A stretch of DNA of 64,000 bases, taken from Cognatiluteimonas lumbrici. Its GTDB lineage: Bacteria; Pseudomonadota; Gammaproteobacteria; Xanthomonadales; Xanthomonadaceae. Both the position numbers and the translations under genes were made by a program. Positions 1 to 8,664 of the stretch are shown here, in pieces (the stretch's first letter is position 1; every line of letters starts with the position of its first letter). Where the stretch lies: NCBI RefSeq assembly GCF_006476065.1, contig NZ_ML636798.1, forward strand, positions 414,816-478,815, written 5' to 3'. The notes beneath the pieces were generated by a model, which worked only from the letters and a program-made list of their open reading frames with translations, was not told where the DNA came from and ran no database searches.

Positions 1-1490
1 ACCAGGCCCATGGCTTCGTCGTGCGCCGGCTGGTTGCCGATGTCCATGTCGAACACGAACACGTGGTCGCCCGCCGTGTCGCGCACCGCGAGCCCCATGT
101 GTTCCGGATGCGCGGAGGCGTGCACCAGCGCGCCGGTGACGTCGAGCAGCGGAGCGTGGTCGCGCGCGGGGCCGGCCTCGGCTTCGGGCGCCAGCGCCGC
201 GATGCGTTCGTGCCCGTCGGGCAGGGTGGAGGCCGCGTGCCGCTCGAGCGCGGCCACGCAGGAGTCGGCGAGCGGCGATCCGCCGCGCGCGAGTTCTTCC
301 TCGACGGCGCTGAACGCCGAGCGCCCGCCCAGCCGTTCGGGCGGCATGCCGGTCGCGAACCAGGCCACGCCGGTGCCGCCTTCCAGGTCCAGCCACAGCC
401 CGGACTGCAGGCCATAGGCGGAGCCGGAATGCCCGACCCGCGCGATGCCGTCCCCGAAGGGATCGTCGCGGCAGCCCTCCACCGGGGTGGCCAGCGTCTG
501 CATCGCCAGGCCGTAGCGGCAGAAGAAGCCGGTGCCGAGGTCGCCGGTGTCCTCCTCGTAGGTGAGGCCGTCGCCAGGCGCGTACCGCCACAGTGGCGTC
601 GCGAGCGTGCGCACCGATGCGGGCGACAGCAGGCGCACGCCGTCGAGCTCGCCGCCGTTGAGCAGCATGCGGCCGATGCGCGCCAGCCCGTTGGCGGAGA
701 TGCGCAGGCCGCCCTGCGGCGAGAACAGCGCGCCGTTCTCGCCGGCGCGCCACTGCGCGAGGTCGCAGCTGCCGTCCTCCGCCGCGATCACCGGGCAGTC
801 CGGGCGGCTGCCGTGCAGGTCGTCCTTGGCGGGCGCGCCGTCGCCGTCGTAGATCACCACCGCGCGCGCCGCCGTGGCGTCGTCGCAACCGGCCCAGTTG
901 AAGCAGGCCTCCACCCCGAGCGGTGCCAGCACCAGGCGCTCCATCATCCGGTCGAAGCGCTCGCCGGTGGCGCGCTCCATGATCTGCGCCACCAGCGGGA
1001 AATTGAGGTTGGTGTAGCGGAACCAGGTACCGGGTGCATGTTGCGTGTCCCAGGCCCGCTGGTCCTCGAGGAGGGTGCGCAGCTCGCCGCCCAGCGGCGT
1101 CTGCCAGTAGCCGGCGGCGTCGGTCAGGCTGGAGCGATGCGAGAGCAGCATGCGCAGCGTGACCGGCGTGTCCGGGAAGGCCGGGTTGCGCAGCGGGAAG
1201 CCGAGCAGCTCGCCGGCGTCGGCGTCGAGGTCGAGCCGGCCGGCCTCGACCAGCCGCATCACCCCGATCGCGGTCACCAGCTTCGAGATCGAGGCGATGC
1301 GCACCGGGTCGTCGGCGGTCACCGCGCGGCCGGCCTCGCGGTCGGCGAAGCCGCGCGCGTCGACATCGGTGACGCCGGCGCGGTCGAAGGACACGCGCAC
1401 GGTGGCCACGGGATCGCCCGCAAGCGCCACCGGCGCGACGAGCATCAGCAGTGAGGCCAGGAAAAACGGGAGCGAGGCGGTCCGGGTCAT
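1..1490 (-). CDS. Secreted serine hydrolase, beta-lactamase/PBP4* family (3' end outside window)
   Basis: The gene reads from 1490 leftwards and is still open at base 1, so about 496 residues are visible and the C-terminus is missing. Residues 1-24 form a typical signal peptide ending in ALA. The class C beta-lactamase fold is shown by Ser67-Ile-Ser-Lys70 (SxxK nucleophile motif), Tyr159-Thr-Asn161 (YxN) and a later HSG-type motif (GHSGSAYGL). These three motifs define the penicillin-binding/serine hydrolase family, which hydrolyses amide or ester bonds in the periplasm. The substrate cannot be told from sequence; a true beta-lactamase is less likely than an esterase or D-aminopeptidase-like enzyme. 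The 22-base gap to the next minus-strand gene upstream (stop at 1512) suggests the two may be co-transcribed. Confidence 0.85.
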   Translation of the reverse strand, partial: MTRTASLPFFLASLLMLVAPVALAGDPVATVRVSFDRAGVTDVDARGFADREAGRAVTADDPVRIASISKLVTAIGVMRLVEAGRLDLDADAGELLGFPLRNPAFPDTPVTLRMLLSHRSSLTDAAGYWQTPLGGELRTLLEDQRAWDTQHAPGTWFRYTNLNFPLVAQIMERATGERFDRMMERLVLAPLGVEACFNWAGCDDATAARAVVIYDGDGAPAKDDLHGSRPDCPVIAAEDGSCDLAQWRAGENGALFSPQGGLRISANGLARIGRMLLNGGELDGVRLLSPASVRTLATPLWRYAPGDGLTYEEDTGDLGTGFFCRYGLAMQTLATPVEGCRDDPFGDGIARVGHSGSAYGLQSGLWLDLEGGTGVAWFATGMPPERLGGRSAFSAVEEELARGGSPLADSCVAALERHAASTLPDGHERIAALAPEAEAGPARDHAPLLDVTGALVHASAHPEHMGLAVRDTAGDHVFVFDMDIGNQPAHDEAMGL

Positions 1491-1511
1491 GCCCCGATGT
1501 TAGCCGCCCCG

Positions 1512-1757
1512 TCAGCGGTGCACCACGTTGCCGTCCGCGTCCACTACCAGGCGCACGCGGCGGCCGTCGTAATAGAAGGTGGCGCGGTAGAGGCCGGCGT
1601 CCTCGCCGATGCCGCGTTCGCACAGCACGGTGACCTTGCGGTCGTCCATCAGGCGCTGGAATTCCGCTGGCGGCAGGCCCAGGCCGCGCGCCACCAGCGC
1701 ACCGTCGACTTCGATCTCCTGCGGTCCCGCAAGCTCGAGCGGAATGGTTCTTCCCAT
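1512..1757 (-). CDS. DUF6522-like small protein
   Basis: An 81-residue protein starting MGRTIPLELAGP. The core reads as 'alpha-helical N-half (GLPPAEFQRLMDD) followed by beta-strands VTVLCERG, YRATFYYDGRRVRLVVD', which I recognise from memory as the DUF6522 family. Such genes are often found near denitrification or copper-protein genes. I chose the ATG at 1757 over an upstream ATG at 1793 because an FNR-like palindrome and a -10-like hexamer end exactly six bases before 1757; the longer version would place the palindrome at its own start codon. No membrane segment or signal peptide is visible. Molecular function is unknown. Confidence 0.7.
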   Translation of the reverse strand: MGRTIPLELAGPQEIEVDGALVARGLGLPPAEFQRLMDDRKVTVLCERGIGEDAGLYRATFYYDGRRVRLVVDADGNVVHR

Positions 1758-1806
1758 GCTCGCAGCATCGCGCGGGCGGCCATGGACCGCCATGACCTGG
1801 ATCAGG
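1758..1806 (-). promoter_or_regulatory. FNR/ANR-like box and -10 for the DUF6522-like gene
   Basis: On the minus strand a near-palindrome CCTGATCCAGGTCA (1806-1793) matches the TTGAC-N4-GTCAA type of FNR-family site. Its centre is 42.5 bases before the ATG at 1757. A GATGCT hexamer (1769-1764) follows, then six bases, then the ATG. The same arrangement recurs at 13861-13908, which argues for a real promoter giving a leaderless transcript. Confidence 0.5.
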
Positions 1807-1832
1807 TGCGCGGCGCTCGGGCGGCGCGGACC

Positions 1833-2180
1833 TCAGGCATCGTCTTCGACCAGCGCCTGCAGCCGTGCGATGGCGTCGTCCCAGCGCGACTCGATGGCGT
1901 CGAGCTGCCGGCGGGCGGCATCCAGCCGGCGAGGACGCAGCCGCCAGACGTGCTCGCGCCCGCGGCGCTCGCCGGACACCAGTCCTGCACCGGCCAGCGT
2001 GGCCAGGTGCTTGCTCACCGCCTGGCGGGTCACGCCGGTGCCCTCGGCCAGGCGCACGACGGGCAGGGGGCCGTGCTCGGACAGGCGCGCGAGGAGGCGC
2101 AGCCGCACCGGATCGCCGAGCGCGGCGAACACCGGCGCGGCGTCCGCGGGATCGCGGCGGCGGCGCGGCCTGGCGCTCAC
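1833..2180 (-). CDS. ArsR-family winged-helix transcriptional regulator
   Basis: A 115-residue regulator. After an Arg-rich N-terminus, residues 13-80 form an ArsR-type winged helix: VFAALGDPVRLRLLARL, then the recognition helix region GVTRQAVSKHLATLAGAGLV and a basic wing (ERRGREHVWRL). No cysteine metal site is present, so it is not a metal sensor of the ArsR/SmtB type. The start is a GTG at 2180 whose GTGA overlaps the TGA stop of the upstream SRPBCC gene, a classic translational coupling. ArsR regulators of this subgroup are usually encoded beside an SRPBCC/AHSA1 protein, as here, and probably control their own operon. The ligand is unknown. Confidence 0.85.
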   Translation of the reverse strand: MSARPRRRRDPADAAPVFAALGDPVRLRLLARLSEHGPLPVVRLAEGTGVTRQAVSKHLATLAGAGLVSGERRGREHVWRLRPRRLDAARRQLDAIESRWDDAIARLQALVEDDA

Positions 2181-2671
2181 GCGTCGTCCTGCGCCAGGTA
2201 CTTCGCGATCAGGCCGGCCTGGGCTTCCCAGCCGCCGGTGTTGTCGCGGATCGCCTGCGCTCGGCGTGCCAGCGGCACGCGCTCGAAGCCGGACTCGGTG
2301 ATGGCCAGGCGCACGCCGCCATCGGTTTCCTCGAGCGCGAACTCGACCAGGGTGGTTTCGTCGTCCGGCGCATCCGGACCGACATCGGTGCCGCCGGGAT
2401 GCCAGCGGAACGACAGCAGCCGCATCGGTTCGACGCGCTCCACCAGCAACACGAACGCGACGCCGTCGTAGGGTTCCTGGAACTTCGCGATCTCCGGGTC
2501 CACGCGGGTCGGGCGGATCCTCGCCTGCAGCCGCGCGCCGGGCGCGAATGCGCCATCCACCTCCGCGCCGAACCAGTGCCCGAAGCGCTCCGAGTCGGCG
2601 ATGGCCTGCCAGACCCGTTCCAGCGGCGCCTTCAGCACCACCTGTTTCACGATCGTGTTCGCGCTTGTCAT
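2177..2671 (-). CDS. SRPBCC/AHSA1-type ligand-binding protein
   Basis: A 164-residue cytoplasmic protein of the START-like SRPBCC superfamily. The N-terminal strand-helix pattern (VVLKAPLERVWQAIADSERFGHWFG) and the later TTLVEFALEE, VRLAITESGFE and GGWEAQAGLIAKYL segments are hallmarks of the AHSA1 (activator of Hsp90 homologue) branch, here without an Hsp90-binding N-terminus. I chose the ATG at 2671 because GGGAGG lies six bases upstream; a TTG at 2677 is possible but has no such spacing. It is the first gene of a two-gene unit with the ArsR regulator, overlapping it by four bases. A role in binding a hydrophobic small molecule is likely but unproven. Confidence 0.8.
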   Translation of the reverse strand: MTSANTIVKQVVLKAPLERVWQAIADSERFGHWFGAEVDGAFAPGARLQARIRPTRVDPEIAKFQEPYDGVAFVLLVERVEPMRLLSFRWHPGGTDVGPDAPDDETTLVEFALEETDGGVRLAITESGFERVPLARRAQAIRDNTGGWEAQAGLIAKYLAQDDA

Positions 2672-2801
2672 ATGCAACCTCCCGGTTGCGATTTAAGGTA
2701 GCGCCGCCGGGCGTGCGATGCAAGCCCCACGGCGGGCGGGGATTCGGATATAAAGCCGCGACGGGTCCATGGCGGGCCCGGCAACCAACAGGGGACATTG
2801 C

Positions 2802-3602
2802 ATGGGGAAGCACTTGATCGTTCTGGGCGCGCTCGTGCTGGGCGTGGCCGTCGCACCGGCGGCGCTGGCGCAGGACACGCCGTACGGGGCGCTGGCCGTG
2901 GACGAGGTGCAGGGCTACCACTTCGGTTTTGCGCATGATCATGGCAACCAGGTCGACGCCGACCGGCGCGCGACCGAGGAGTGCCAGAAGGCCGGCGGCA
3001 CCAGCTGCCGGGTCGTGTTGCTGTGGTCGGGCGCCGGCTGCGGCGCCTACCGCTCGGTCACCGAGGGCGGCTAGGCGTACGGCTGGGGGGTGGCAGGCAC
3101 CCGCGCCGCCGCCGAGAACATCGCCGAGCGCGAGCTGATGGCGCGCAGCAACGGGCGCATGGCCCAGAACCAGGCCTGGGCCTGCAACTCGGCCACGCCG
3201 GCACCGCTGGCGGTGCTGCTGGAAGAAGCCCCGCCGCAGGCCGGCCCGATGCGCTTCCCGGACAAGGAGGGCGACGAGTTCGAGTACCAGGGCGCGCTGC
3301 AGGGCGGCGTCCCGCACGGCCATGGCGTCGCCACCTTCCCGGATGGCATGCGCTACGAGGGCAGCTTCGTCAACGGCGCGTTCCATGGCCATGGCGTCTA
3401 CACCTGGCCGAGCGGCGCGCGCTACGAGGGCGAGTTCCAGCACTGGGAGATGCACGGGCAGGGCACCTACCGCTTCGCCAGCGGCAAGACCTACGTCGGC
3501 GACCTGCGCAACAGCAAGCTCGAGGGTTACGGCAAGTACTACGACACCAGCGGCAACCTGGTGTACGACGGCCGCTGGAGCAACAACCGGCAGGTCGACT
3601 GA
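2802..3602 (+). pseudogene. DUF4189-MORN repeat secreted protein interrupted by an in-frame TAG
   Basis: One reading frame of 267 codons carries a complete-looking protein except for a TAG at 3072-3074 (codon 91). Before it are a signal peptide (ending ALAQ) and the first half of a DUF4189 domain (CGAYRSVTEGG). After it, in the same frame, the domain continues (AYGWGVAGTRAAAENIAE) and is followed by at least four MORN repeats (about residues 170-255, e.g. GHGVYTWPSGARYEGEF). No frameshift is needed. The ATG at 2802 follows AACAGGGGAC. Either this is a recent nonsense mutation, a sequencing error, or an amber codon read through. MORN repeats generally bind membranes or act as scaffolds. The stretch after the stop has no good start before residue 97, so re-initiation seems unlikely. 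Confidence 0.75.
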
Positions 3603-3652
3603 GGCAAGCGGCGCCGGCCCCCGCGCAACGGGGGCCGCGCGCGAGGATGGGC

Positions 3653-3664
3653 GATAATGGAGGC
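3653..3664 (+). promoter_or_regulatory. -10 hexamer six bases before the yjdM start
   Basis: GATAAT (3653-3658), six bases, then the ATG at 3665. The intervening GGAGGC resembles a ribosome site but would leave only one base of spacing, so a leaderless transcript is the simpler reading. No -35 element is recognisable. Confidence 0.4.
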
Positions 3665-4006
3665 ATGAACGACACGCTTCCCGATTGCCCGCGCTGCGGC
3701 CAGGGCGACACCTATCCCGACGGCACGCTGCTGGTGTGCCCGCATTGCGCCCACGAGTGGGCGCCCGGTTCCGAGAACGAGAGCGACGGTCCCGAGGTCC
3801 GCGACAGCAACGGCAACCCGTTGGCCGCGGGCGATACCGTGGTCGTGATCAAGGACCTCAAGGTCAAGGGCAGCTCGATCCCGCTCAAGCAGGGCACCGT
3901 GATCCGCAACATCCGCCTGGTCGACGGCGACGCCGAGCACATCGAAGGCCACTCGGACAGGATCAAGGGCCTCGTGCTCAAGACCTGCTTCCTGCGCAAG
4001 GCCTGA
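3665..4006 (+). CDS. yjdM: YjdM/PhnA-family zinc-ribbon protein
   Basis: A 113-residue cytoplasmic protein. Two CxxC knuckles near the N-terminus (CPRC at residues 8-11 and CPHC at about 27-30) form a zinc ribbon. The C-terminal two thirds (DSNGNPLAAGDTVVVIKDLKVKGSS, GTVIRNIRL, IKGLVLKTCFLRK) match the PhnA/YjdM SH3-like domain very closely. Despite the old name PhnA, family members of this length are not the phosphonoacetate hydrolase; in E. coli YjdM is a stress-linked protein of unclear mechanism. Length and both domains are complete. The start is fixed by the -10-like hexamer six bases upstream and by family length. Confidence 0.9.
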   Translation: MNDTLPDCPRCGQGDTYPDGTLLVCPHCAHEWAPGSENESDGPEVRDSNGNPLAAGDTVVVIKDLKVKGSSIPLKQGTVIRNIRLVDGDAEHIEGHSDRIKGLVLKTCFLRKA

Positions 4007-4023
4007 GCGCGGGCCGCTGCGGC

Positions 4024-4068
4024 CTGACCTGGATCAAGGGCGGCCCCGGGGCTGCGCGGGAAGATGCA
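4024..4068 (+). promoter_or_regulatory. FNR/ANR-like box and possible -10 before the UbiH-family gene
   Basis: CTGACCTGGATCAA (4024-4037) is a near-perfect TTGAC-N4-ATCAA palindrome. GATGCA (4063-4068) is a possible -10, placing transcription start near 4073 and leaving a leader of about 33 bases with GGAAGGAG before the ATG at 4106. Confidence 0.45.
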
Positions 4069-4105
4069 GCGCCGGCATGTGCCGGCTTCCCGGAAGGAGC
4101 CCGCC

Positions 4106-5296
4106 ATGCAGCCTGGACAATCCACCCCGCGAGACGTCGTGGTCGTCGGCGCCGGGCCTGCGGGATTGTGCGCGGCACTCGCACTCGCTGCGCGCGGACT
4201 GCGCGTGGACGTGGTCGAGCGCCAGTCGCGCGCGGCACTCGAGGCGCCCGCGTTCGACGGGCGCGAAATCGCGCTGACCCACGCTTCGACTCGCATCCTG
4301 CGCGAGCTCGATGTGCTGCAACGGATCGCCGACGCCGATATCGGGCCGTTGCGCCGCGCGCGCGTGCTCGACGGCGACCATCCGGGCTTCGAGGTGGATG
4401 CCGGCGGCGGCGCGGCCCACCTCGGGGTGTTGGTGTCCAACCACTGCATCCGCGCGGCGGCGTGGCAGGCGGTCGGCGACAGCGACGCGATCGCGGTGCA
4501 CGACGCGGCGGCAGTCGAAGCGGTCGCCACCGACGCCGGCAGCGCGAGGGTGGTGCTGGTCGATGGCCGCGAGCTGCGCGCGCCGCTCCTGGTGGTCGCC
4601 GACAGCCGGTTCTCGGAAACGCGCCGTGCGCTCGGCGTGCCGGTGGCGATGCACGACTTCGGCAAGACCATGCTGGTGTCGCGCGTGCGCCACGCCGAAG
4701 CCAACGACGGCGTGGCCTGGGAGTGGTTCGATCAAGGCCAGACACGCGCGTTCCTGCCGCTGGAAAAGCATCTCGCGTCGGCCGTGCTCACGGTCACCGG
4801 CGCCGAGGCACGGCGCCTGCTGGCGCTGTCGCCCCGGGCCTACGCCGACGAGCTTGCGGCTCGGTTCGAGGGGCGCTTCGGCACGATGGAACCGGCCAGC
4901 AGCGTGCACAGCTATCCGCTGGTCGCGACCTGGGCAAAGCGATTCGCCGGGCCGCGCTTCGCGCTGGTCGGCGACGCCGCAGTGGGCATGCACCCGGTGA
5001 CCGCGCATGGCTTCAACCTCGGCCTGGGCAGCGTCGAGCGGCTGGCGACGGCGGTCGGGGAAGCGATGGCGAGCCACGGCGATCCGGGGCACCCGGCCGC
5101 GCTGCGCGACTACGAGCGGCGTCATCGTCGCGCCAGCCTGCCGCTGTTCGCGGGCACCGGGCTGGTGGTGCGCCTGTTCACCGACGACCGCGCGCCGATG
5201 CGGCCGCTGCGGCGCGCGGTGCTGCGCGGCATGCGTGCGCTGCCGCCGCTGCGTCGCCTGCTCGCCGCGCAACTGATGGACGCGAGCGCGCGGTGA
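4106..5296 (+). CDS. UbiH/UbiF/UbiM-family FAD-dependent hydroxylase
   Basis: A 396-residue flavoprotein monooxygenase. The dinucleotide-binding motif is VVVVGAGPAGLCAALALAARG (residues 11-31, GxGxxG), and the second FAD motif is FALVGDAAVGMHPVTAHGFNLGL (about 290-312), the GD/HP/GxN signature of the ubiquinone hydroxylase family. These enzymes use O2 and NADPH to hydroxylate the aromatic ring during ubiquinone synthesis. The sequence recalls UbiM, the broad-specificity hydroxylase, but UbiH, UbiF or a related enzyme cannot be excluded. I chose the ATG at 4106, preceded by GGAAGGAG, over one at 4064. An FNR-like box upstream suggests oxygen-responsive control, which would suit an O2-consuming step. 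Confidence 0.8.
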   Translation: MQPGQSTPRDVVVVGAGPAGLCAALALAARGLRVDVVERQSRAALEAPAFDGREIALTHASTRILRELDVLQRIADADIGPLRRARVLDGDHPGFEVDAGGGAAHLGVLVSNHCIRAAAWQAVGDSDAIAVHDAAAVEAVATDAGSARVVLVDGRELRAPLLVVADSRFSETRRALGVPVAMHDFGKTMLVSRVRHAEANDGVAWEWFDQGQTRAFLPLEKHLASAVLTVTGAEARRLLALSPRAYADELAARFEGRFGTMEPASSVHSYPLVATWAKRFAGPRFALVGDAAVGMHPVTAHGFNLGLGSVERLATAVGEAMASHGDPGHPAALRDYERRHRRASLPLFAGTGLVVRLFTDDRAPMRPLRRAVLRGMRALPPLRRLLAAQLMDASAR

Positions 5297-5309
5297 TAAA
5301 GTCCGTCGG

Positions 5310-6230
5310 ATGACGAATCCGGATCCGCGTCCCTATCCCATCGGCACCCCCGGGCAACCGTGGGGCCCGGCCGAAGTCGCCGCGTGGCGCGCGCGGCAGG
5401 TGCGCAGGCGCAGCCATGCCGACGAGGTCGTGTCGGTGATCGAACGGCTGGCGGGGCGCTTCGAACTCATCCAGTACGGCGAGCTCGACTACGCGCCGGA
5501 TCGTTACCCGCTGCTGGCGCTGCGCTCGCGCGACTGGGACGACGCCCTGCCGGTGGCGCTGGTGACCGGCGGCGTGCACGGCTACGAGACCAGCGGCGTG
5601 CACGGTGCGCTGCAGTTCCTCGACCTGCACGCGGATGCCTATGCCGGCCGCGTCAACCTGCTGGTTGCGCCCTGCGTCAGCCCCTGGGGCTACGAGCGCA
5701 TCCACCGCTGGAACCCGGACGCGCTCGATCCGAACCGCAACTTCCGCGAGGGCAGCCCGGCCGGCGAATGCGCGGCGCTGCTGCGGCTGGTGGCGCCGCT
5801 GCGCGGCCGCTTCCTGCTGCACGTGGACCTGCACGAGACCACCGACAGCGACGAGTCCGAGTTCCGCCCGGCGCTGGCCGCGCGCGACGGCAAGCCGTTC
5901 GTGCCCGGCACCATCCCGGACGGCTTCTACCTGGTGGACGACAGCGCGAACCTGCAGCCGGGTTTCCAGCAGGCGATCATCGAGGCGGTATCGCAGGTGA
6001 CCCACATCGCGCCGGCCGACGCCGACGGCGAGATCATCGGCTCTCCCGTGCTGGCACCCGGCGTCATCGCCTACCCGGTGCGCGAGCTAGGCCTGTGCAC
6101 CGGCATCACCGGCGCGCGCTACACCACCACCACCGAGGTCTATCCGGACAGCCCGCGCGCGACCCCGGAGCAGTGCAACGCCGCGCAGGCGGCCGCGGTG
6201 CGCGCGGCGCTCGACTACGCATTGGCATGA
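5310..6230 (+). CDS. M14-family zinc carboxypeptidase (cytoplasmic type)
   Basis: A 306-residue protein without a signal peptide. The zinc motif is HxxE at His90-Gly-Tyr-Glu93 inside GGVHGYETSG, with the third ligand probably in LLHVDLHETT (about residues 170-180). NPDALDPNRNF is the usual substrate-binding Asn-Arg segment. This pattern fits the succinylglutamate-desuccinylase-like/M14 branch, which removes C-terminal amino acids or deacylates N-acyl amino acids. It starts 13 bases after the hydroxylase gene and ends 10 bases before a GST gene, so all three may form an operon. Substrate is unknown. Confidence 0.85.
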   Translation: MTNPDPRPYPIGTPGQPWGPAEVAAWRARQVRRRSHADEVVSVIERLAGRFELIQYGELDYAPDRYPLLALRSRDWDDALPVALVTGGVHGYETSGVHGALQFLDLHADAYAGRVNLLVAPCVSPWGYERIHRWNPDALDPNRNFREGSPAGECAALLRLVAPLRGRFLLHVDLHETTDSDESEFRPALAARDGKPFVPGTIPDGFYLVDDSANLQPGFQQAIIEAVSQVTHIAPADADGEIIGSPVLAPGVIAYPVRELGLCTGITGARYTTTTEVYPDSPRATPEQCNAAQAAAVRAALDYALA

Positions 6231-6240
6231 TCCGCCGGGC

Positions 6241-6846
6241 ATGAAACCCCCGGGCTACACGCTTGTCTACACCCCGCGCTCGCACTTCGCGCGCAAGGTG
6301 CGGCTGCTCGCCGACGCGCTCGGCATTCCGCTCGCGCTGGTGGACGCCGGCAACGTCGCCGACGCCGATCCGGCCGCCTACGGGCCCAACCCGCTGATGA
6401 AGGTCCCGACACTGCTGGACGGCGAGCGCGTGGTGTTCGAATCGGACCATATCGCCGCCTGCCTCGTGCGCGCGCACGACCCGGGCGACCGCTTCGGCGT
6501 GCTCGCCACCGACGTCGCCACCCTCAACGCGCGCGCGGTGATGAACGGCGTGATGGCGCAGGAGGTGGAACTGCTGCTGGCCGAACGCAGCGGACTGTCC
6601 ACCGACCACCCGCGCTTCGACAAGATGCGCGCTTCGCTGCTGCAGGGGCTGGCGTGGCTCGAGGACCATGCCGGGGTGTTCCCGCGCCAGCCGAGCTACC
6701 TCGGCTTCCACCTGCTGGCTCTTTGGGACCACCTCGTCATTTACGGGATGGTGCCGCTGGACTATCCGCGGCTGCGTGCGCACATCGAGGCGTGGCGGGA
6801 CTGGGCGTTCGCCGCCGCCTCGCGCCCGCCGCCTATCCGCTCGTGA
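6241..6846 (+). CDS. Glutathione S-transferase family protein
   Basis: A 201-residue protein with a thioredoxin-fold N-terminal domain (YTLVYTPRSHFARKVRLLADAL, cis-Pro segment MKVPTLLDGERVVFESDHIAACL) and an all-helical C-terminal domain. The ESDHIAACL segment is the usual E-S glutathione gamma-glutamyl binding pair. Ser14 or Tyr10 in TPRSHFARK could be the catalytic residue; no Cys is present there. The 3' end overlaps the convergent dipZ-like gene by 14 bases. A stress or detoxification role is likely; substrate unknown. Confidence 0.82.
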   Translation: MKPPGYTLVYTPRSHFARKVRLLADALGIPLALVDAGNVADADPAAYGPNPLMKVPTLLDGERVVFESDHIAACLVRAHDPGDRFGVLATDVATLNARAVMNGVMAQEVELLLAERSGLSTDHPRFDKMRASLLQGLAWLEDHAGVFPRQPSYLGFHLLALWDHLVIYGMVPLDYPRLRAHIEAWRDWAFAAASRPPPIRS

Positions 6847-8554
6847 ACGCGTAGGCGCGCGCGCCCGGGTCGAGGAAGCTGATCTCGAACAGGCGCTCGC
6901 GGCTGCCGCGGCGCTGGCGCACGAGCTGGTAGAGGCGCTCGCCGTCGATGGTGCCGTTGCCGGCCGCGTCGATGTCGCTGCCGGCATCCGCGCCCGGCGG
7001 CTGGCCGTCCAGCGTGATCCGGAAGCGCACCGGGGTGCCGTCCTCCGCCGGCGCCAGCACCAGGTGCAGGTCGCGCGCGCGGAAGCGCAGGGTGATGCTG
7101 GCGCCGGCGCGCTCGGCGCGCGCGAATTCCGGCTGCACCGTCCAGCGGCCTTCGAGCGCCCACTGGTCGGGCGCGAGCTGCGCGACCCGCGGGTAGTCCC
7201 AGGCCACGCCCTTCGCGAGCGCGTTGTTGGCGAAGCGTTCGGCGCGGGCATGGCCGAGGTAGGTTTCCGGGGTCCGCCGCCAGTCCCTCGAGGGCGGCGC
7301 CTCCGCGCCCGCGGCGCGGTTGCCGACGTAGCCGCCGGGCAGGTCGGTGGCGCCGGCCTCGGCCAGCAGCCTGCGGATGACGTCCTCGCTGCGCGCGTAC
7401 TCGCCCTCGCCGAAGTGGTGGTAGCGGATCCGCCCCTGGGCGTCGACGAAGTAGTGCGCGGGCCAATAGCGATTCTCGAACGCGCGCCAGATCGCGTAGT
7501 CGTTGTCGAGCGCGACCGGGTAGCCGATGCCCAGCGTTTCGATCGCTTCGGCGACGTTGCCCGGATCCTTCTCGAACGCGAATTCGGGCGTGTGCACGCC
7601 GAGCACGACCAGGCCGTGGTCGCGGTACTTGTCGGCCCAGCCGCGCAGGTAGGGCAGGGTGCGCAGGCAGTTGATGCAGGAGTAGGTCCAGAAATCGACC
7701 AGCACGACCTTGCCGCGCAGGCCTTCGCGGGTCAGCGGCGGGCCGTTGAACCAGCCGGTGGCGCCGTCGAGCCGCGGCAGCCAGCCCTCCACGGGCAAGG
7801 GCACGCCCTCGCGTGGCGCTGGCGACGGCGCGCTGCGCGAGGGCGAGACCACGTCCACCAGGCGCTGCTCCAGCTTCGCGGTGCTGGCCAGCGACAGGCG
7901 CGTGAGCAGTCCGGTGTCCAGGCCGAGCGCGATCGCCGCGACCCCGAGCAGCACGAGCGCGCCGAGCACGCGCCGCAGCTGTTCGCCCCAGCCCAGCGAG
8001 CGCTGCATCGCCGCGAACACGCGGCCGCCGAGCAGCAGCGCCAGCGCCAGCGAGGTCGCGGCGCCGGCGGCGAACGCGACCAGCAGCAGGGTGGTGCCGA
8101 CGCTCGCGCCCTTGAGCGCCGCGGCGGTCAGGATCAGGCCGAGGATCGGGCCGGCGCAGGGCGCCCACAGCAGGCCGGTGGCCACGCCCAGGCCCAGCGC
8201 GGCCCAGGCCGAGTCGCCGGCGTCGGCGCGCATGGACAGGCGTCCACCGAGCGCCACGAATGGGCGCGCCAGCCAGTCGGAGAAGCGCGGCAGCAACAGC
8301 GCCAGCCCGACCAGCGCAAGCACCGCCATCGCCATCCAGCGGCCCCAGGTGTTGAGCTGCACCACCCAGTGCCCGCCGACCGCGGCCAGCGTCGCCACCG
8401 CCGCGAAGGTGAGCGCCATGCCGATGAGCATCGGCAGGCCGTTGCGCGCGAACGGCCGGTCGGCGCGCGCGAACACGAACGGCAGCACCGGCAGGATGCA
8501 CGGGCTGACGATGGTCAGCACGCCGCCCAGGTAGGCGAGGATCAGCACCAGCAT
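6833..8554 (-). CDS. dipZ: DipZ-like fusion: CcdA membrane domain plus periplasmic thioredoxin
   Basis: A 573-residue membrane protein. Residues 1-235 hold about six transmembrane helices of the CcdA/DsbD-beta type with the conserved proline-flanked cysteines (SPCILPVLP near residue 18 and APCAGPILG near 132). A thioredoxin/TlpA domain follows (about 265-405) with Cys293-Ile-Asn-Cys296 in FWTYSCINCLRT. The C-terminal 150 residues form a beta-rich domain usual in DipZ. CcdA carries electrons from cytoplasmic thioredoxin across the membrane and the fused domain reduces periplasmic partners. Full length for the family. The start at 8554 is supported by a -10-like hexamer six bases upstream. Confidence 0.9.
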   Translation of the reverse strand: MLVLILAYLGGVLTIVSPCILPVLPFVFARADRPFARNGLPMLIGMALTFAAVATLAAVGGHWVVQLNTWGRWMAMAVLALVGLALLLPRFSDWLARPFVALGGRLSMRADAGDSAWAALGLGVATGLLWAPCAGPILGLILTAAALKGASVGTTLLLVAFAAGAATSLALALLLGGRVFAAMQRSLGWGEQLRRVLGALVLLGVAAIALGLDTGLLTRLSLASTAKLEQRLVDVVSPSRSAPSPAPREGVPLPVEGWLPRLDGATGWFNGPPLTREGLRGKVVLVDFWTYSCINCLRTLPYLRGWADKYRDHGLVVLGVHTPEFAFEKDPGNVAEAIETLGIGYPVALDNDYAIWRAFENRYWPAHYFVDAQGRIRYHHFGEGEYARSEDVIRRLLAEAGATDLPGGYVGNRAAGAEAPPSRDWRRTPETYLGHARAERFANNALAKGVAWDYPRVAQLAPDQWALEGRWTVQPEFARAERAGASITLRFRARDLHLVLAPAEDGTPVRFRITLDGQPPGADAGSDIDAAGNGTIDGERLYQLVRQRRGSRERLFEISFLDPGARAYAFTSG

Positions 8555-8566
8555 GCCGCCACGTTA
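8555..8566 (-). promoter_or_regulatory. -10-like hexamer six bases before dipZ
   Basis: On the minus strand TAACGT (8566-8561) is followed by GGCGGC and the ATG at 8554. There is no better-placed ribosome site, so a leaderless transcript is possible. Confidence 0.35.
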
Positions 8567-8600
8567 CCCCTTGGGCCTGCGGTCCGGACCGGACCCGGGC

Positions 8601-8637
8601 AAAAAAAACGCCGCGCGGTCGCTGGACCGGCGCGGCG
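8601..8637 (-). terminator. Rho-independent terminator
   Basis: Read on the minus strand, a GCCGCGC / GCGCGGC stem (8636-8630 with 8616-8610), extended by an inner GGTC/GACC pairing, is followed by eight T residues (8608-8601). It lies just downstream of the small basic protein gene and should end its transcript before dipZ. Confidence 0.85.
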
Positions 8638-8664
8638 CTTCGTGCGCGGGCGTGTCGCCTCGGG

